Assembly: GCA_015501055.1 (NCBI GenBank)
Contig: JADNYV010000112.1
Span: forward strand, 1 to 64,000
Length of the DNA: 64,000 nucleotides
From: Mucidula mucida
Taxonomy: Eukaryota; Basidiomycota; Agaricomycetes; Agaricales; Physalacriaceae
Direction of reading: 5' to 3'
The position numbers were made by a program, and so were the translations under genes. The notes below the pieces were generated by a model. That model was not told the origin of the DNA. It saw only the letters and a list, made by a program, of their open reading frames with translations, and ran no database searches. This document shows positions 1-11,300 of the stretch, one piece after another; position 1 is the first letter of the stretch; each line of letters opens with the position of its first letter.

Positions 1-78
1 TCAGAAATGAATGCACTCATCTACCTACACAATGTTTTTCACCAGATGCTTCTCCGGGAGCGCAGTACGTTACACAAT

Positions 79-1156
79 GGGCTGACCCTAGGCTCGTGAC
101 CAGCTCACTTCGCACGTGGCTGCGCTGATCACTCTTGCGAAGCGGCTGGAAACAAATGAGCCCGATTTGGCGGATGCTGCCAAATCAGCCACCGCACTTT
201 TCCTCGACGAACCACTTTTCTCCCCCAAAAAAGTAAAAAGTTCAAGAAATGAAAAGTCGTTTTTTCGTCGTTCTGAGTCGAACGCCAATAACCAGAAAAT
301 AATTTTTTTTTTCTTGAATTTTCGAATGTGGTCGATTTTGAGCAGACAGGACTTGAGGGGATTGGGCAATCAAGGCAGACTTGTCTTAGCACTAACACTT
401 TCCGGAGACGGTGAACTCGTCTGGCTACGTGCCGGCGAGTTTGAAGGCGCATAAGCGCGAGCGAAACAGTTTGCTCGTTTCGCGGCCGTCAACTACTGCA
501 ACACTAGGTATGAATTTTACAATTTTATTGTGTTACTTCTAATGGTTTTGTGCCCGTGCAGTGCGAAGCCGGTCTTCAATCTCCTTTTGTCGTGCCGCTG
601 CCTCTGCCTCAAACAGAGACGCGTCTCGCTGGTGAATCTCTTCTGGGGTCATCTTCTCCTTCTGCTTCTTCTTTCGCGGAGCCGTTGTCCGCACCGCTAT
701 ATCGTTCGGGTTCAATTTTGGCCGTGAAGAACCAGACGCCGAGCCAGGTACGGGACCGGGTGTTAGACAAGACGTTGACGCGGACACCAGAGGTTGGGAT
801 GAGCTGAAAATGAGTGCAGGACCAGAAACAAGACGACTTAGAGGAAGGTGGCTTTGACGGAGCTGACATCGATTGGTTTGATGAAAGTTATGACAAGTAC
901 TAAGTAGTCAGAAATTTTTTATATAAAAAGTATTTTCTGGCTATTGGCGTTCGACTCAGAACGACGAAAAAACGACTTTCCATTTCTTGAACTTTTTACT
1001 TTTTTGTGGGAGAAAAATGGTTCGTCGAGGAAAAGTGCGCTGGCTGGATTGGCAGCATCCGCCAAATCGGGAACAAGTGGGACCAGCCGCTTCGCAAAAA
1101 GTGATCAGCGCAGCCACGTGGTTGCGAAGCGGATGGACCCGAGCCTAGGCTGACCC
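79..1156. mobile_element. Non-autonomous TIR DNA transposon (~1.08 kb)
   Basis: The first ~230 bp (79-305) reappear inverted at about 925-1156. Reading inward, both ends carry a CCTAGGCTCG core, then GTGGCTGCGCTGATCAC, then GCGAAGCGGCTGG, then CGATTTGGCGGATGCTGCC, then a shared stretch ending in TCGAACGCCAATA. The two arms differ by scattered substitutions and small indels, so the element is not very young. The interior (~620 bp) encodes no recognisable transposase. Long TIRs suggest a Mutator-like or similar element, but I could not find a clean target-site duplication, so the superfamily is open. Confidence 0.8.
539..787 (-). CDS. Small charged ORF inside the TIR element, unknown
   Basis: An 82-codon open frame lies between the two inverted repeats. 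The N-terminal third is Pro/Ser/Gly rich, followed by a basic KKKQKEK stretch and a Glu/Arg/Ala-rich probable helix. It matches no family I recognise. It could be a leftover of a transposase N-terminus, a captured host exon, or chance. Confidence 0.25.
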   Translation of the reverse strand: MSASTSCLTPGPVPGSASGSSRPKLNPNDIAVRTTAPRKKKQKEKMTPEEIHQRDASLFEAEAAARQKEIEDRLRTARAQNH

Positions 1157-1869
1157 GAAAGCTTTTTTTCGGGTCACGTGGCCATCTCGGGTGCGAGCGA
1201 CACTGACAGGGGCGCGGAAGAGTGGACTTCGAGATGGAGAGGGCGCGCTTCGCATATAGCAAGACCCGATTTTGTCCCTGTCATTCGTGTCCGGCGTCCG
1301 CCTCTCTCTTCTCCAAACTCCCATCCTCGCACTGTCAGGGTTGTTAGCCACCTTTCTCGCATCTACCCACCTAATCCACTATGTGTTGGTTAGTCGCTCC
1401 GTGCGTGGACCCCTCGGCCCCATCAGAGCCCCCACTCGGCGCTTGCTGACCTTTCAACATAGGTTCGATGATACAGTAACCGTACGGTTTCCTTCCATTA
1501 CGCTGACCGCAGCTTCACTCGAATTCTCACCTCCAGCAGAGACACCTCCGGCGGATGCCCACAGCGATTTTCCACTCTCCCGTCAGAATCTCACGTATAT
1601 GATATATAACCAGTTGGATTGGATTCAGTACAACACATAAACAACGACATAGGATTAGAGCCACTAGACAATCTCCTTGAGTTCATGGGCTACTTGATGC
1701 TCGGTACTAGGCGCTGCCTCAAACTCAGAAACTTGATCATGCTACAATAGTACGCGTCAGTGGATTCTTTGCTCCAGGAGGTCTGCAATTAAACTTACGG
1801 ATAATTCGTGGACTTCGGTGTGGATCATGGTCTTACTCTGAACAACTAGCATGAGACATTGTCTTCGAA
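1157..1869. other. No supported gene
   Basis: A perfect short hairpin (TGACCCGAAA / TTTCGGGTCA) abuts the TIR element at about 1151-1178. A 122-codon plus-strand frame at 1272-1640 has one hydrophobic stretch but no family resemblance or convincing start context. I see nothing else. Confidence 0.4.
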
Positions 1870-3651
1870 TCAGGGTTGAACAACAATCACCTGCATGCTT
1901 CTACCGAACAGTGTAGTACGGCTTCGCTTCTTAGGTGTTTCGATACCAGACTGACTACCGTCGGTACCAGCTTTGAACTCAACCGTCGTCTTGAAATTCG
2001 TCGAATGAAGTTCCAAAGAGGTGCCGTCTTCGTTCAACACCTGTCCCCGCGTGATAGCGCGAATGTTCAACCTACAAAATTGTTGATCAAAGGGTAAGCA
2101 GTGCTTCGACAGTGACTCGAACATACATCGCCAACAAGCTGTTAAAATACACTGGAGGCCTGGATTAGCGTAGGTCGTGTGAGTGAACGTGGATACGGAT
2201 ACGCACCACTGCCAACGACTTCGAAGATAGCTAGGAAAATCAAGCTGTCGTCTACTTCCGACTGGTCGAGAGATCGAATCATTGAACGTTGTGTTCGAGG
2301 AGCAGAAAAGTAAGAACCTACCGTGATGAGCACAGCAAAATCAAGGATGCTAGCATGGAGTATAAGTATTGGGGAGGAGTGTGAAGATAGGTAGTGATGC
2401 ACACCTTGTCAGTATTCCGACGTTCAGAGCATAGAATATGAGTTTGTTGATCAAGTGGTCCGTTCTGAGGTTGGAGTCAACAAGGCGATACTCCGATACT
2501 GTTCGACTGACTTGGAGAAACCCGAACGTCCCCGATTGAGGTAGTATCCGATAGAGACCGCAATCATGATGTCCGCTAACACAGAGAGGGCGAGTGAGGT
2601 GCTCGAAACAACTTCAATGTCGGGTTCGGGATAGTCAGCAAAGGTCCCCGCCTTGAAGCTGTGGAAGTGATGAGACAAGAGACTGATAAGTAGCTAATCG
2701 TAGACCTCATGCCCACGGTCGCTGCGAAAGGTAGTGAGTGACATTCTGCCGGAGTTGTACGCGACTCACCAAGAACGAACGCTACAAACGACAGCGTCGA
2801 AATCAGAGCGAGACGCACGCTGAAAGACAGCACTCGCCTGAAGATGCAAGTGCAATGATTGCCTGGAATAGGGTCAACTCCAGTCTGCGTTTTGATTGTT
2901 TGACTTACAATGAGCACTGGAATAAGCCAACGACCTCCGCTTACTGCAAGCACATATGATGTAGCTTCATCTGGAAACAAAAAAAAACGTACACATCCTC
3001 ACTCTCCAGGCAAAGAAGAGATGGACAATGAGTGTGATGAAAGCCTGAAGGTAAGCCGTCAGCTTCGTACTCAAGAAGATGTGCCGCATACTACTTACCG
3101 ACGCGAGCAAGGTCAGCTTCACCGATGCTGTCAGTAATGATGTAAACGAGAATGCTGCTCAAGCATACATTCGCGCTCCTGAACCAATACAAATACAGCG
3201 TCAGAATTGCAGCGTTAGTGTCGGAAGCCTGACGTATTCACCAAATAGAGACACCCAGAGCTTCAGGATTGGAATAGTTCATGACGAGGTACCAGTAAAT
3301 CGTGCGACACGCCAAGATAGCATCGAGAAAGCCTGAGAGCTAAGGTGAGATAAGTCCCAATGCGCCGGCAACTTCGAACTTACCACAGGGTTGCTACCTG
3401 ATCGCGCTGGTCAAGAGGAGAAGTCTAGAGCTTGGAATAAGCTTGATAATGCTGGTAATAGTACCAGCTTTGGGTTGTCGAGATCCCGAAGAGGCTGCCA
3501 GACTGAGCGCCGCGCCATCGAAGCAAGACAATACAACCTACAATATAGAGAAAACAACGCCGATGAACAAAGCGCCTTACTGATGTGCCAGCGCGCTGTA
3601 CGGGATTGCAGGTACCAGTCCTGGCGGGATAGCATCCCGGGGAGAAGACAT
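1870..3651 (-). pseudogene. DUF6534-type multi-pass membrane protein, probably frame-damaged
   Basis: At least seven short exons on the minus strand give the typical order of the basidiomycete DUF6534 family. These are an N-terminal Pro-rich leader (start at 3651), a first helix ending in GISTTQSWYYYQHY, a helix with LDAILACRTIYWYLVMNY, one with AFITLIVHLFFAWRV, then GGRWLIPVLI, then SLALSVLADIMIAVSIGYYL with the N-R-G-R motif. The C-terminal piece joins as SLLAM-LNIRAITRG across an intron and stops at 1870. Near 3425-3435 the frame carrying the tyrosine-rich helix runs into TAG while the expected Leu-rich helix continues in another frame, so a small indel probably breaks the gene. An unusual splice is the alternative. 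Function is unknown; the family is a seven-helix-like plasma-membrane protein. Confidence 0.7.
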
Positions 3652-3906
3652 AGCTGCTATAGATGGCATCTTGATTCTCAAGCGTCGCACTTATAACGGC
3701 GTAACGCGATGTATCTCACGAGACCTCCTGATGGAGCCGGGAAGAGTCCGTTGCACTTTCGTTCTGTCATTTACGGGCGGCAATCTCGAGCTGGAAGATT
3801 GGATTGAATGAAACAAACAACGAGTTACAGGTCTTTGATGTTCCGTTTATAGAAGAGAATATCGCCTGAGAATCGTAAGTCAAGTCATGCATGGGACGGC
3901 CATCCA

Positions 3907-5395
3907 TCACACACCGTTATCTTCCACGAATAGGCAAGTTGAATACGTCTCCCATAGATCCTTGAAGACGGGAGTGCTGACCATTTGATAATCAGATCCG
4001 ATCACAGCTTTCAAGTACTTGGTCGCGATTTCTCCGTGATCTGTAAGAAGTTGACAATCATCTGACAGTCGCGTACTGAATATGGTACCCACAAAACGGC
4101 ATACGAGGAAATATATGGTGCACCACATGGAAGTGAGCAATCTGTTCAACGGATTTAGCGCATGTGCCTTGTGGGAACGTGACATCCTTACGTCGTGTAA
4201 GAAAAAACGACCTTGCCATCCTAAGAAGTCGCGATCGATTGTGGCCAGAGCACCGCGGACATAGTTCCATGCTGGCCGTCGATAATGTGGCACTCGTATG
4301 TCCGTATGATGGAGATAAACAATCATGGTAACCCAGTGTGACACGATCAGACAAGGAATGGCGTAAAGAAAGACGATGTTCCCGACTCCGAAAACGTCAC
4401 TAGCACGCCGCGTTAGGTATGCCACCAGTACGAGTGAAATGTCCGATATGATGACAGAAATTCGGTGGTCATGGTAAAAGAACGAAAATGCTACCAGAGA
4501 CTTTCAGTAACTTGTGTCGTTGCAAGAGTGACGTGCAACCGACGGTTGAAGTGATTCGTCCACCACGGATAATGTCGGGGACCGGTAACGTGAAAAAGTA
4601 GATACAAAGGGAAACCGATGGCTTGCTGCACTATGAGTCGTGCCAGGTTGACAATTGGGGTGTCCTGTAATGATTCGCCAATCTGAGCGCGGGTCCTTGG
4701 AATCCAGCTGGCCGATTTCAGCATGACAAAAGGTGCAGCAAAGCGCTGGACAAAAGCCTACTGTTGGTCGTCTTCCATCAGTCCGTGATAACGGTGATGC
4801 AAGTTGTGGACATGTTTCCAACCAAAGTGTGGCGTCCATGAGAATGAATGTGTCAGCAGTCCAAGGACTTGACACGCCACTTTCGACGGTAGGAATGACT
4901 CATGCGCGCACTGAAATATGTTAGCAGAGGGACACAAAAAAGAATTATTTTCGAGACACCTCATGGCCGATCACCCAAATGCCGGTGAAGACTAGACCTT
5001 GGAACCAGCAACTAAGAGAAGGGGTAGTAAAAATAAATGTGCAACATCTCGATACCTACTACAAAGACCACAAAATGGCCAGAAAAACGCGGCAGAGAAC
5101 GCGGGCCATGTCAGACTCAAGCTTGCGGATTTCGGCCGCTACGAGGGACGTGGCAATCACGACGGCAGAGCCAAAAAGAATGGCAAGGGATATGTGGCGC
5201 GCGAGCACAGCAAGAGCGCGCGCTGGGCGATGTTCGAAGACTTCCTTGGGCATTCTAGACTTGACTTCATCAAGGCTCCTGTACGCGATAGGGAGTCAGC
5301 CGAGGCACCTGAATACAAAGAAATGCGAATTACCATGAGGGGGGCAAAACTTTTCGGCCATCATGCTCAGTACAATTTCCAGTACGTGCAGGCAT
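3907..5395 (-). CDS. Delta12-type membrane fatty-acid desaturase/acetylenase (copy A)
   Basis: ER-membrane di-iron desaturase that would insert a double (or triple) bond into a lipid-bound C18 chain. Start at 5395 gives the usual leader (VLPPSWSLDEVKSRMPKEVF across intron 1). A helix pair precedes WFQGLVFTGIWVIGHE, then an intron, then CAHES, forming histidine box 1 as HECAH rather than the common HECGH. Box 2 is HNLHH and box 3 HVVHH. MEDDQH-WIPRTRAQIG joins correctly over an intron, followed by GFPLYLLFHVTGPRHYP. The C-terminus is VFKDLWETYSTCLFVEDNGV. Every junction I checked keeps frame, so the gene looks intact. It is divergent from copy B across a 0.7 kb gap. Whether it acts as desaturase or acetylenase cannot be told from sequence. 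Confidence 0.85.
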
Positions 5396-6097
5396 CGTAC
5401 ATTATATGACAGCGTCCCAGGAGTTACTCTCAGATAAGTGTGACATCTCTGGGAGTTTGAAAGATTAAGATTTGTACGCGAGCGTCACCGGGTATGCCTC
5501 CGAGCTCTGACGACGAATGGAGAATGTGCCAAGTGTCAAGTTTAAAGTTTTACCCTGATCCATCCACCTCGGCCGTCGCCGATCACGCGGTAGCAATTAG
5601 CACCTTCGGATGTCGAGCAGCTTCTGAGCATTCAGAAATCCCGCAAAACATCAGAACTTTTCTTTTCATCTCTCAAATCGCGCAATCATCTGTCGTAAGG
5701 ACTGCCACCGCTAGACTCGACCACCCGCATCCAATCGCAGCCGCCAGTTTTCCGAGTCGTCGGTTTCCTCATGCCCAGAAACTCAGTTTCGCTTGGGCCA
5801 CGAATAGCTCACATTTTCAAGATCAGAATCGAAACCTAGTTCATCACGGCTCGATTCATGGTTCGCTAGTAACACCCACTGTTCTTCTAAAATGGAGTAG
5901 TGTGTAATTTTTTTCCCTCAACAATATCTTATCTCCTCTCAAGCTCTTGTGACACGGGTTCCTCCTTTCTCCTTCGTGGTAAAAGATATTCGCTAGTAAG
6001 ATCATCAAGAAGCTTTTAAGGGATGCATATTTATTCGTCAAGGATATCTAACTGAAGCAGTCTGGAACGCCGCAATTTGACGCTCACGAACAGAACA
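5396..6097. promoter_or_regulatory. Shared divergent promoter region of the two desaturases
   Basis: The 702 bp between the start codons of desaturase A (minus) and B (plus) hold no recognisable gene. A 137-codon plus frame (5494-5907) is Ser/His rich without family resemblance and is probably chance. Position alone suggests a bidirectional promoter; I identified no specific binding site. Confidence 0.5.
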
Positions 6098-6258
6098 ATG
6101 GTTCAAGAGAACTCTTCTCCCAACAGTGACCAAGTGTTTGCTCCTTTGAACAGGTAAATGACTTGCATAGGTCATATTCTCTGACCTCCAAGCTCCCTAG
6201 CACTCTAAAGGATGTCAAAGAGAAGATTCCCCCTCAATTCTTTGACAGAAATATATTT

Positions 6259-6519
6259 TGTTGGAATCGACGCAATACGGAGATTACGGATAGATCAGGA
6301 TCGGCAGGGTCGAGCGCGTGGCGCGCCGTAGGCGCGCAATCTCTTTCATCTGGCTTTCCTCAGTACCGCTACGATACAGTGTACTGAGGTAAGCCACTCA
6401 TTAGTATGACGGGACGATTAACTTATATATCACCTAGACGTACTTATACATGGTCTAGGTACAGTACCACTACGATACAGTGTACTGAGACGTACTTATA
6501 TACGGTCTAGTTTCCAACA
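6259..6519 (+). repeat. 5' LTR of copia element
   Basis: 261 bp, begins TGTTGGAATCGACG and ends GTTTCCAACA, giving a short terminal inverted repeat (TGTTGGAA/TTCCAACA). It contains a GGCGCGCC-type palindrome region (GTGGCGCGCCGTAGGCGCGC) and internal repeats of a 'cgtacttatacacggtctag' unit. Confidence 0.95.
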
Positions 6520-6530
6520 GGTTATGGGCT
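6520..6530 (+). other. Copia primer-binding site (initiator tRNA-Met half-molecule type)
   Basis: GGTTATGGGCT directly follows the 5' LTR. It is complementary to the anticodon region of eukaryotic initiator tRNA-Met (GGGCCCAUAACC), as in Drosophila copia, which primes from a cleaved tRNA half rather than from the tRNA 3' end. Confidence 0.65.
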
Positions 6531-6561
6531 ATTTTCTTTGACGGAACTCGACCGCTAGCGC

Positions 6562-7775
6562 ATGACGAGCAACCTCGACATTGAAAACCTCGCATCTTCT
6601 TTCACGAGACTACACATAAACACATCCACCCCCCACACATCCCACATCATGCCACTCGAGAAGCTCAAAGCCAAACAGGTCACGGTTGGCTCCTCGCTCG
6701 ACCTAGACGCCAGAAACTGGGTACGCTGGAGCTCCAGCGCGCTAGACGCGTTTCTCATCACCGGCACAAAAGGCTATGTCCTCGGCACCACCAAATCCCC
6801 CTCTGACGCCGCCGACCTCAACACGTGGAACAACAATGATCAGTTTGCACAGGCTAATATACGCATGAACATTTTGGAAGCAGAGAAAGACTACCTCCGC
6901 GACCATGACCCCACCCTCACCACTGCCCACACAATCTGGACGGCCCTCGAGAAGTGACATTGCAAAACTTCCGAGTCTCAAACCTCACTCCTCAGCGACG
7001 CGCTCACCACCGTTATACGACGCGACGACGACATGGTCAAGAACGCACAAGTCATTTGAGACAAATGCAAGCAGATCTTCAAGGTCGGCCAGCTCACAGC
7101 CGACAGCCTCGCGGCCGTCGTCATCCTTCAAGCACTTCATGTCGATCTTAAGGATATCTGTTGCAAACACGAGGATACCACCTCCCCCGTAGACATCATC
7201 AAATTGCTCGAGAAGGAGGCGGTCCAGGTAAAGGAAGAGAAGAAGAAAGAGCTCGCCAAGGCGGAGAGGGCGAACGTCGCAAAGCCCCCACCGAAGAAGA
7301 ACGGCTCGAAGAAGAAGTATGAGCCCTGCGGCAATTGTGGGGGACGCCATTGGACTAAAGATTGCTACGAGGAAGGGGGGGATATGGAAGGACGCAGAGA
7401 CGAGGTGATAGCGGCGAAGGAGGAGAGGAAGAAGGCGTACGAGGCGAGGAGTAACCCCGCTTCCGCGTCGACAACACCCTCCAATCCCAACACCTCGAAG
7501 TCGGCGCCTCCCACCCAAGGCAAAGCGGTGCCCGTGAAGAACGTCGCGGGACAGATGATCTACTACCAGGTCGTTGAGGAGGAGATCGTCAACACTGCGA
7601 TGACACTCACGAGCAACACAGAGCTCAAGGAGATGTACAAGACATACGGAGGACAACACCGCGCATCATCCCCATCATCATCTGAATACTCCATGCTCGC
7701 AAACACACCCGCCAAAGTGTCTATTGACTGGAGGGAGTTCACCAACCCCAACTACGTCGACAATCCATCCATCCC
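6562..7775 (+). pseudogene. Copia gag (5' part of polyprotein) with two TGA stops
   Basis: The frame starts at 6562 and encodes a UBN2/retrotran-gag type capsid domain (LDARNWVRWSSSALDAFL, then ILEAEKDYLRDHDP). It is closed by TGA at 6955-6957 and again at 7057-7059. Translation continues in the same frame to a zinc knuckle of the form CX2CX3HX4C (CGNCGGRHWTKDC, about 7327-7365) and a Lys/Glu-rich linker. The gypsy element interrupts it at 7781. Read across that insertion with one CATCG removed, the frame runs straight into the protease at 14308. Confidence 0.88.
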
Positions 7776-7780
7776 CATCG

Positions 7781-8309
7781 TGTTAGCGACTGACTAAGCT
7801 ACGAGACTCAACCAGGTACCACAGCAAGAACTGAAAGAGAAAACGTTCGCGTTCGTAAGACTAGACTAGGCCAGGTGTATAAACGAGATCGGAACTAAAG
7901 TACAATGATACTACACTACTGCTTATATACTAGTAAGTCTGTGTTTGGGACTCCTTGTCCATACGTGTTTCCACTAGGGATGCTCCACGCCCTTGACCCA
8001 GTGTTGTATGCTACTAGTCCGTGAAACCATTAAATACGAGTGGTAACTGCATGTAAGTAATAATACTGAAACGACCATGTGTGCTACGAGTGTCGGCGGT
8101 GTGTATACAATAGGGAGTCCATGAGGTATCGGCATGTATGATGTCATCCATGTGTTGGGTGTGTGTCCGACATGAGTACGGCTTCGGTAATGAACAGGAG
8201 TATGATCGGTGACGAAACAGATGATGAAACAGTCCGTTGGTTGATAAGACAAGCCCCCCCAATAAGATATGATAAGATTGAAAATGTGAAAATATGGTGA
8301 TTCATAACA
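7781..8309 (-). repeat. 3' LTR of gypsy element
   Basis: 529 bp, nearly identical to 13774-14302. In element orientation it starts TGTTATGAATCACC. The differences from the partner LTR lie in the last ~90 bp of the element-sense LTR. Confidence 0.95.
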
Positions 8310-8325
8310 TCACCCCCTCCTTAAG
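8310..8325 (-). other. Gypsy polypurine tract
   Basis: On the minus strand the bases just before the 3' LTR read TTAAGGAGGGGGTGA, a purine run in the position expected for plus-strand DNA priming. This also confirms element orientation. Confidence 0.7.
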
Positions 8326-11300
8326 GCGCAAGTTCCATTCTGCGCCAGAGTCGCTCCATGAGGACCGCAGAGGGTAGTGTGACGTCAAGGGGTTCGGTGT
8401 CAGGCAGTGGCATGGGTCGGAATAAATGTGATGGGAATTGCGACATGGGGACTTCAATGCGGGCAAGCGCGGATGGCTTCGGCTTGTTCGGATATTGTTG
8501 GTGAAAATCACTGATAGCTTCGTCGGCATTTTTGAGATTGCATGCCGGTTCCCATGTCTGTTTGTGTGTGCCATAACCCTTCCAGTGATACCTTGTATTG
8601 AAAACCCCCGCGGTACTTTCGGGAATTAACCACTTTCTCAACCTCCCATTCCGGTTCGGCTCCTTCCAGCACAGGTGGTGGACGCATGTCTCGAGGTTGC
8701 GTCGGAAATTGCGGCTCGTGGTAAGGCGTCAACAGGGCCTCATTGAACACAGGATGAATGCTTTTCCATGTGTGAGGAATCTGGAGCTTGTAAGAGCTCG
8801 TCCCGACTTTCTTGATCACTTTGAACGGCCCAAAGTGTTTGTCATTGAGCTTCTTCATTGGTCGGTCCGTACTGAGATTTGTCCCTTCCAGCCATACTTT
8901 GTCGCCTTCCTTGTACTCCACTGCCTCTGTCCGTTTCCTGTCATAAAACCGTTTCATGTCCTCTTTGGCCATCTTCAATGCCGACCCCACTTCATCCCAT
9001 GTTTTCCTCATGCCGTCGGCAAACTCCTGCGCAGTCTCATTTCTCGATGCCGTTTTCGGGGCGGTGCCTTTGTAGGGGTGTCTGCCCATGTCTGCGAAGA
9101 ACGGAGTGACTTTGGTTGCCGAGTGTACCCGATCATTGTAAACAAATTTGGCAGAGGGTAGCCATTCGTGCCAGTCGTTCTGATGGTAGTTGACAAATAA
9201 CCGTAAGAAATGTTCTATCTCTTGGTTCAGCCGTTCCGTCTGCCCATTTGCCTGTGGATGATACGCCGTTGTAAAGTTTCCTTGTATGCCCAACAACCGG
9301 TACAACTCCTTCATAAAACGCGAGTGGTATTGTGGACCGCGATCATGTATCATCTGGCGTGGTATCCCATGTATGGGGAAAATGCGATCTCGGTAGATGC
9401 GAGCCATGCCTTCTGACGTCAGCGTGGTGTGTGTTGGTATGATGCGTAATCGCTTTGTGAAATGGTCCACAAACGTGCTGATTGTGTTGTATCCTCCCGA
9501 TTCCGGCAGCTCTCCAATCATGTCCGTCCCTACTATCTCCCATGGCTCGCTTGGCACATCAATAGGATGAAGAGGTGCAGCCGGCTTCGTGCGATGTGAC
9601 TTGGTGACCTGGCATTTTTGACACCCTTCCACGTATTCCCGGACGTCTCGGCTGATTCCTGGCCACCAATAGGTACATGTAATCAACTCAAGAGTCTTGT
9701 ATCGTCCCGGATGCCCTGCAAGCTGTGCATCATGGTGCATTCCAATAACTCTTCCCCGCAATTCCTTGTCCTTTGGTATATAAATACGATCTTTCCACAT
9801 AATAAGTCCATTTTCCTTCTCTTCCCATCCTTTTTCTTTGTTTTCTAATGCTTTTTGTATGTATCTGTCCTTGTTTCCTTTTCTTTGTTTGATTTTGTTA
9901 AGTAATTCGTCCTCCGGTGTATCTACTGTATGTAAAGAAAATTGAATTTGTGAAATAAAAAACTCCGGCTTGAGCAAAACAATGTTTTCGTTATCTTTTT
10001 CCCCCTTCTCAAGGCCTGTCATCCTTGACAAGGCATCAGCTTTCCCCATCGTCTTGCCCGGCTTGTGAATCATCTGTATGTCATACTCCGCTAACTCCGT
10101 AACCCATCTTGCCTGCCTCCGATTCAACTTCTGTGGCTTCCGGAAGTACTAGAGGTTTTGATGATCGGTAAACACCTCCACCGTTTCCTTTGCTCCAAGG
10201 AGATATTGTCTCCAGTCGTCAATCGAGTCCATAATAGCCATCATCTCTTTGTCGTAGATCTCATAATTGCGCTCTACTTCGTTCAGCGCGCGAGACCAAA
10301 AGGCTACTGGTCTCCATTTTCCGTCAACCAACTGGGAAAGAACCGCCCCGTTCGCATAGTTCGAGGAGTCTGCCTCGACTCAAAACTTGCCGTCGTCGCG
10401 TGGTACGATCAGAACGGGTTCTTCCGTCATTCTCTGCTTCAACTCCTCAAACGCCTCGTGCTGCTCCATGCCCCAAACCCACTCGCCCTTCCCGGTTAGC
10501 GATGTCAATGGCTTTGCTACTCCCGCAAATCCCCGGATGAAACGTCGGTAGAAGTTGCAGAAGCCCAGGAATGACTGTACTTCCTTCTTCTTCATTGGCT
10601 CCTTCCATTCCTTCACTACGGCTACTTTTGCCAGATCCATCTTCACCTCTCCTCCTCCAACAATAACTCCTAAGTAGTCTACAGTATGTGCCTCAAAACT
10701 ACATTTCTCGGGTTTTAAATACAACTTATTTACCCGTAATATTTCTAATACTCGTCATACGATATGCCTATGTTCTTCCAACGTGTTCGTAAAGATAAGT
10801 ATGTCATCCAAGTAAACTATAACGTTTCCGCCGTCAATCAACTCCTTCAAGATGTGATTCATGAATGATTGGAATGTTGCCGGCGAGTTTGTGAGTCCGA
10901 AGAACATTACCAATGGCTCGAACAGCCCCCGGTTTGTTCTAAACACCGCTTTCCACTCATCACCGTCTTTGATCCAAATGTTATTGTAACCCCATCGGAC
11001 GTCCATCTTTGTGAACCACTTCGCTCCCTTCAACTTGTCAATAAGCTCCTGGATCAACGGCAAGGGGTATCAGTTCTTGATTGTCATGTCGTTCAACTTC
11101 TGATAATCCTGTATTGGCCGAAGGCTTCCGTCCTTCTTTTTGACAAAGAAGAAGGGTGACGCCATAGGTGAAATTGATGGCCGTATACGTCCGTCCGTAT
11201 GTTTTCTTCCAGGAACTCATCTAACGCCTTCTGCTCGGATGGGCTAAGGGGATAAACCTTGCAGTCAACCGGTTTGGAACCAGGCGTAAGTTCTATCGCG

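Noticed and set aside
1272..1640. 122-codon plus-strand ORF with a hydrophobic stretch
   Set aside because: No family resemblance, composition like non-coding DNA of this region, and no splice partners that extend it.
5494..5907. 137-codon ORF between the desaturases
   Set aside because: Lies wholly in the divergent promoter gap, shows no known motif and overlaps no conserved domain; treated as chance.
6985..7659. 224-codon minus-strand ORF across the copia gag
   Set aside because: Leucine/arginine-rich shadow of the Lys/Glu-rich gag frame, which has the zinc knuckle.
8598..9161. 187-codon plus-strand ORF inside the gypsy element
   Set aside because: It is the opposite-strand shadow of the integrase C-terminus and chromodomain linker.
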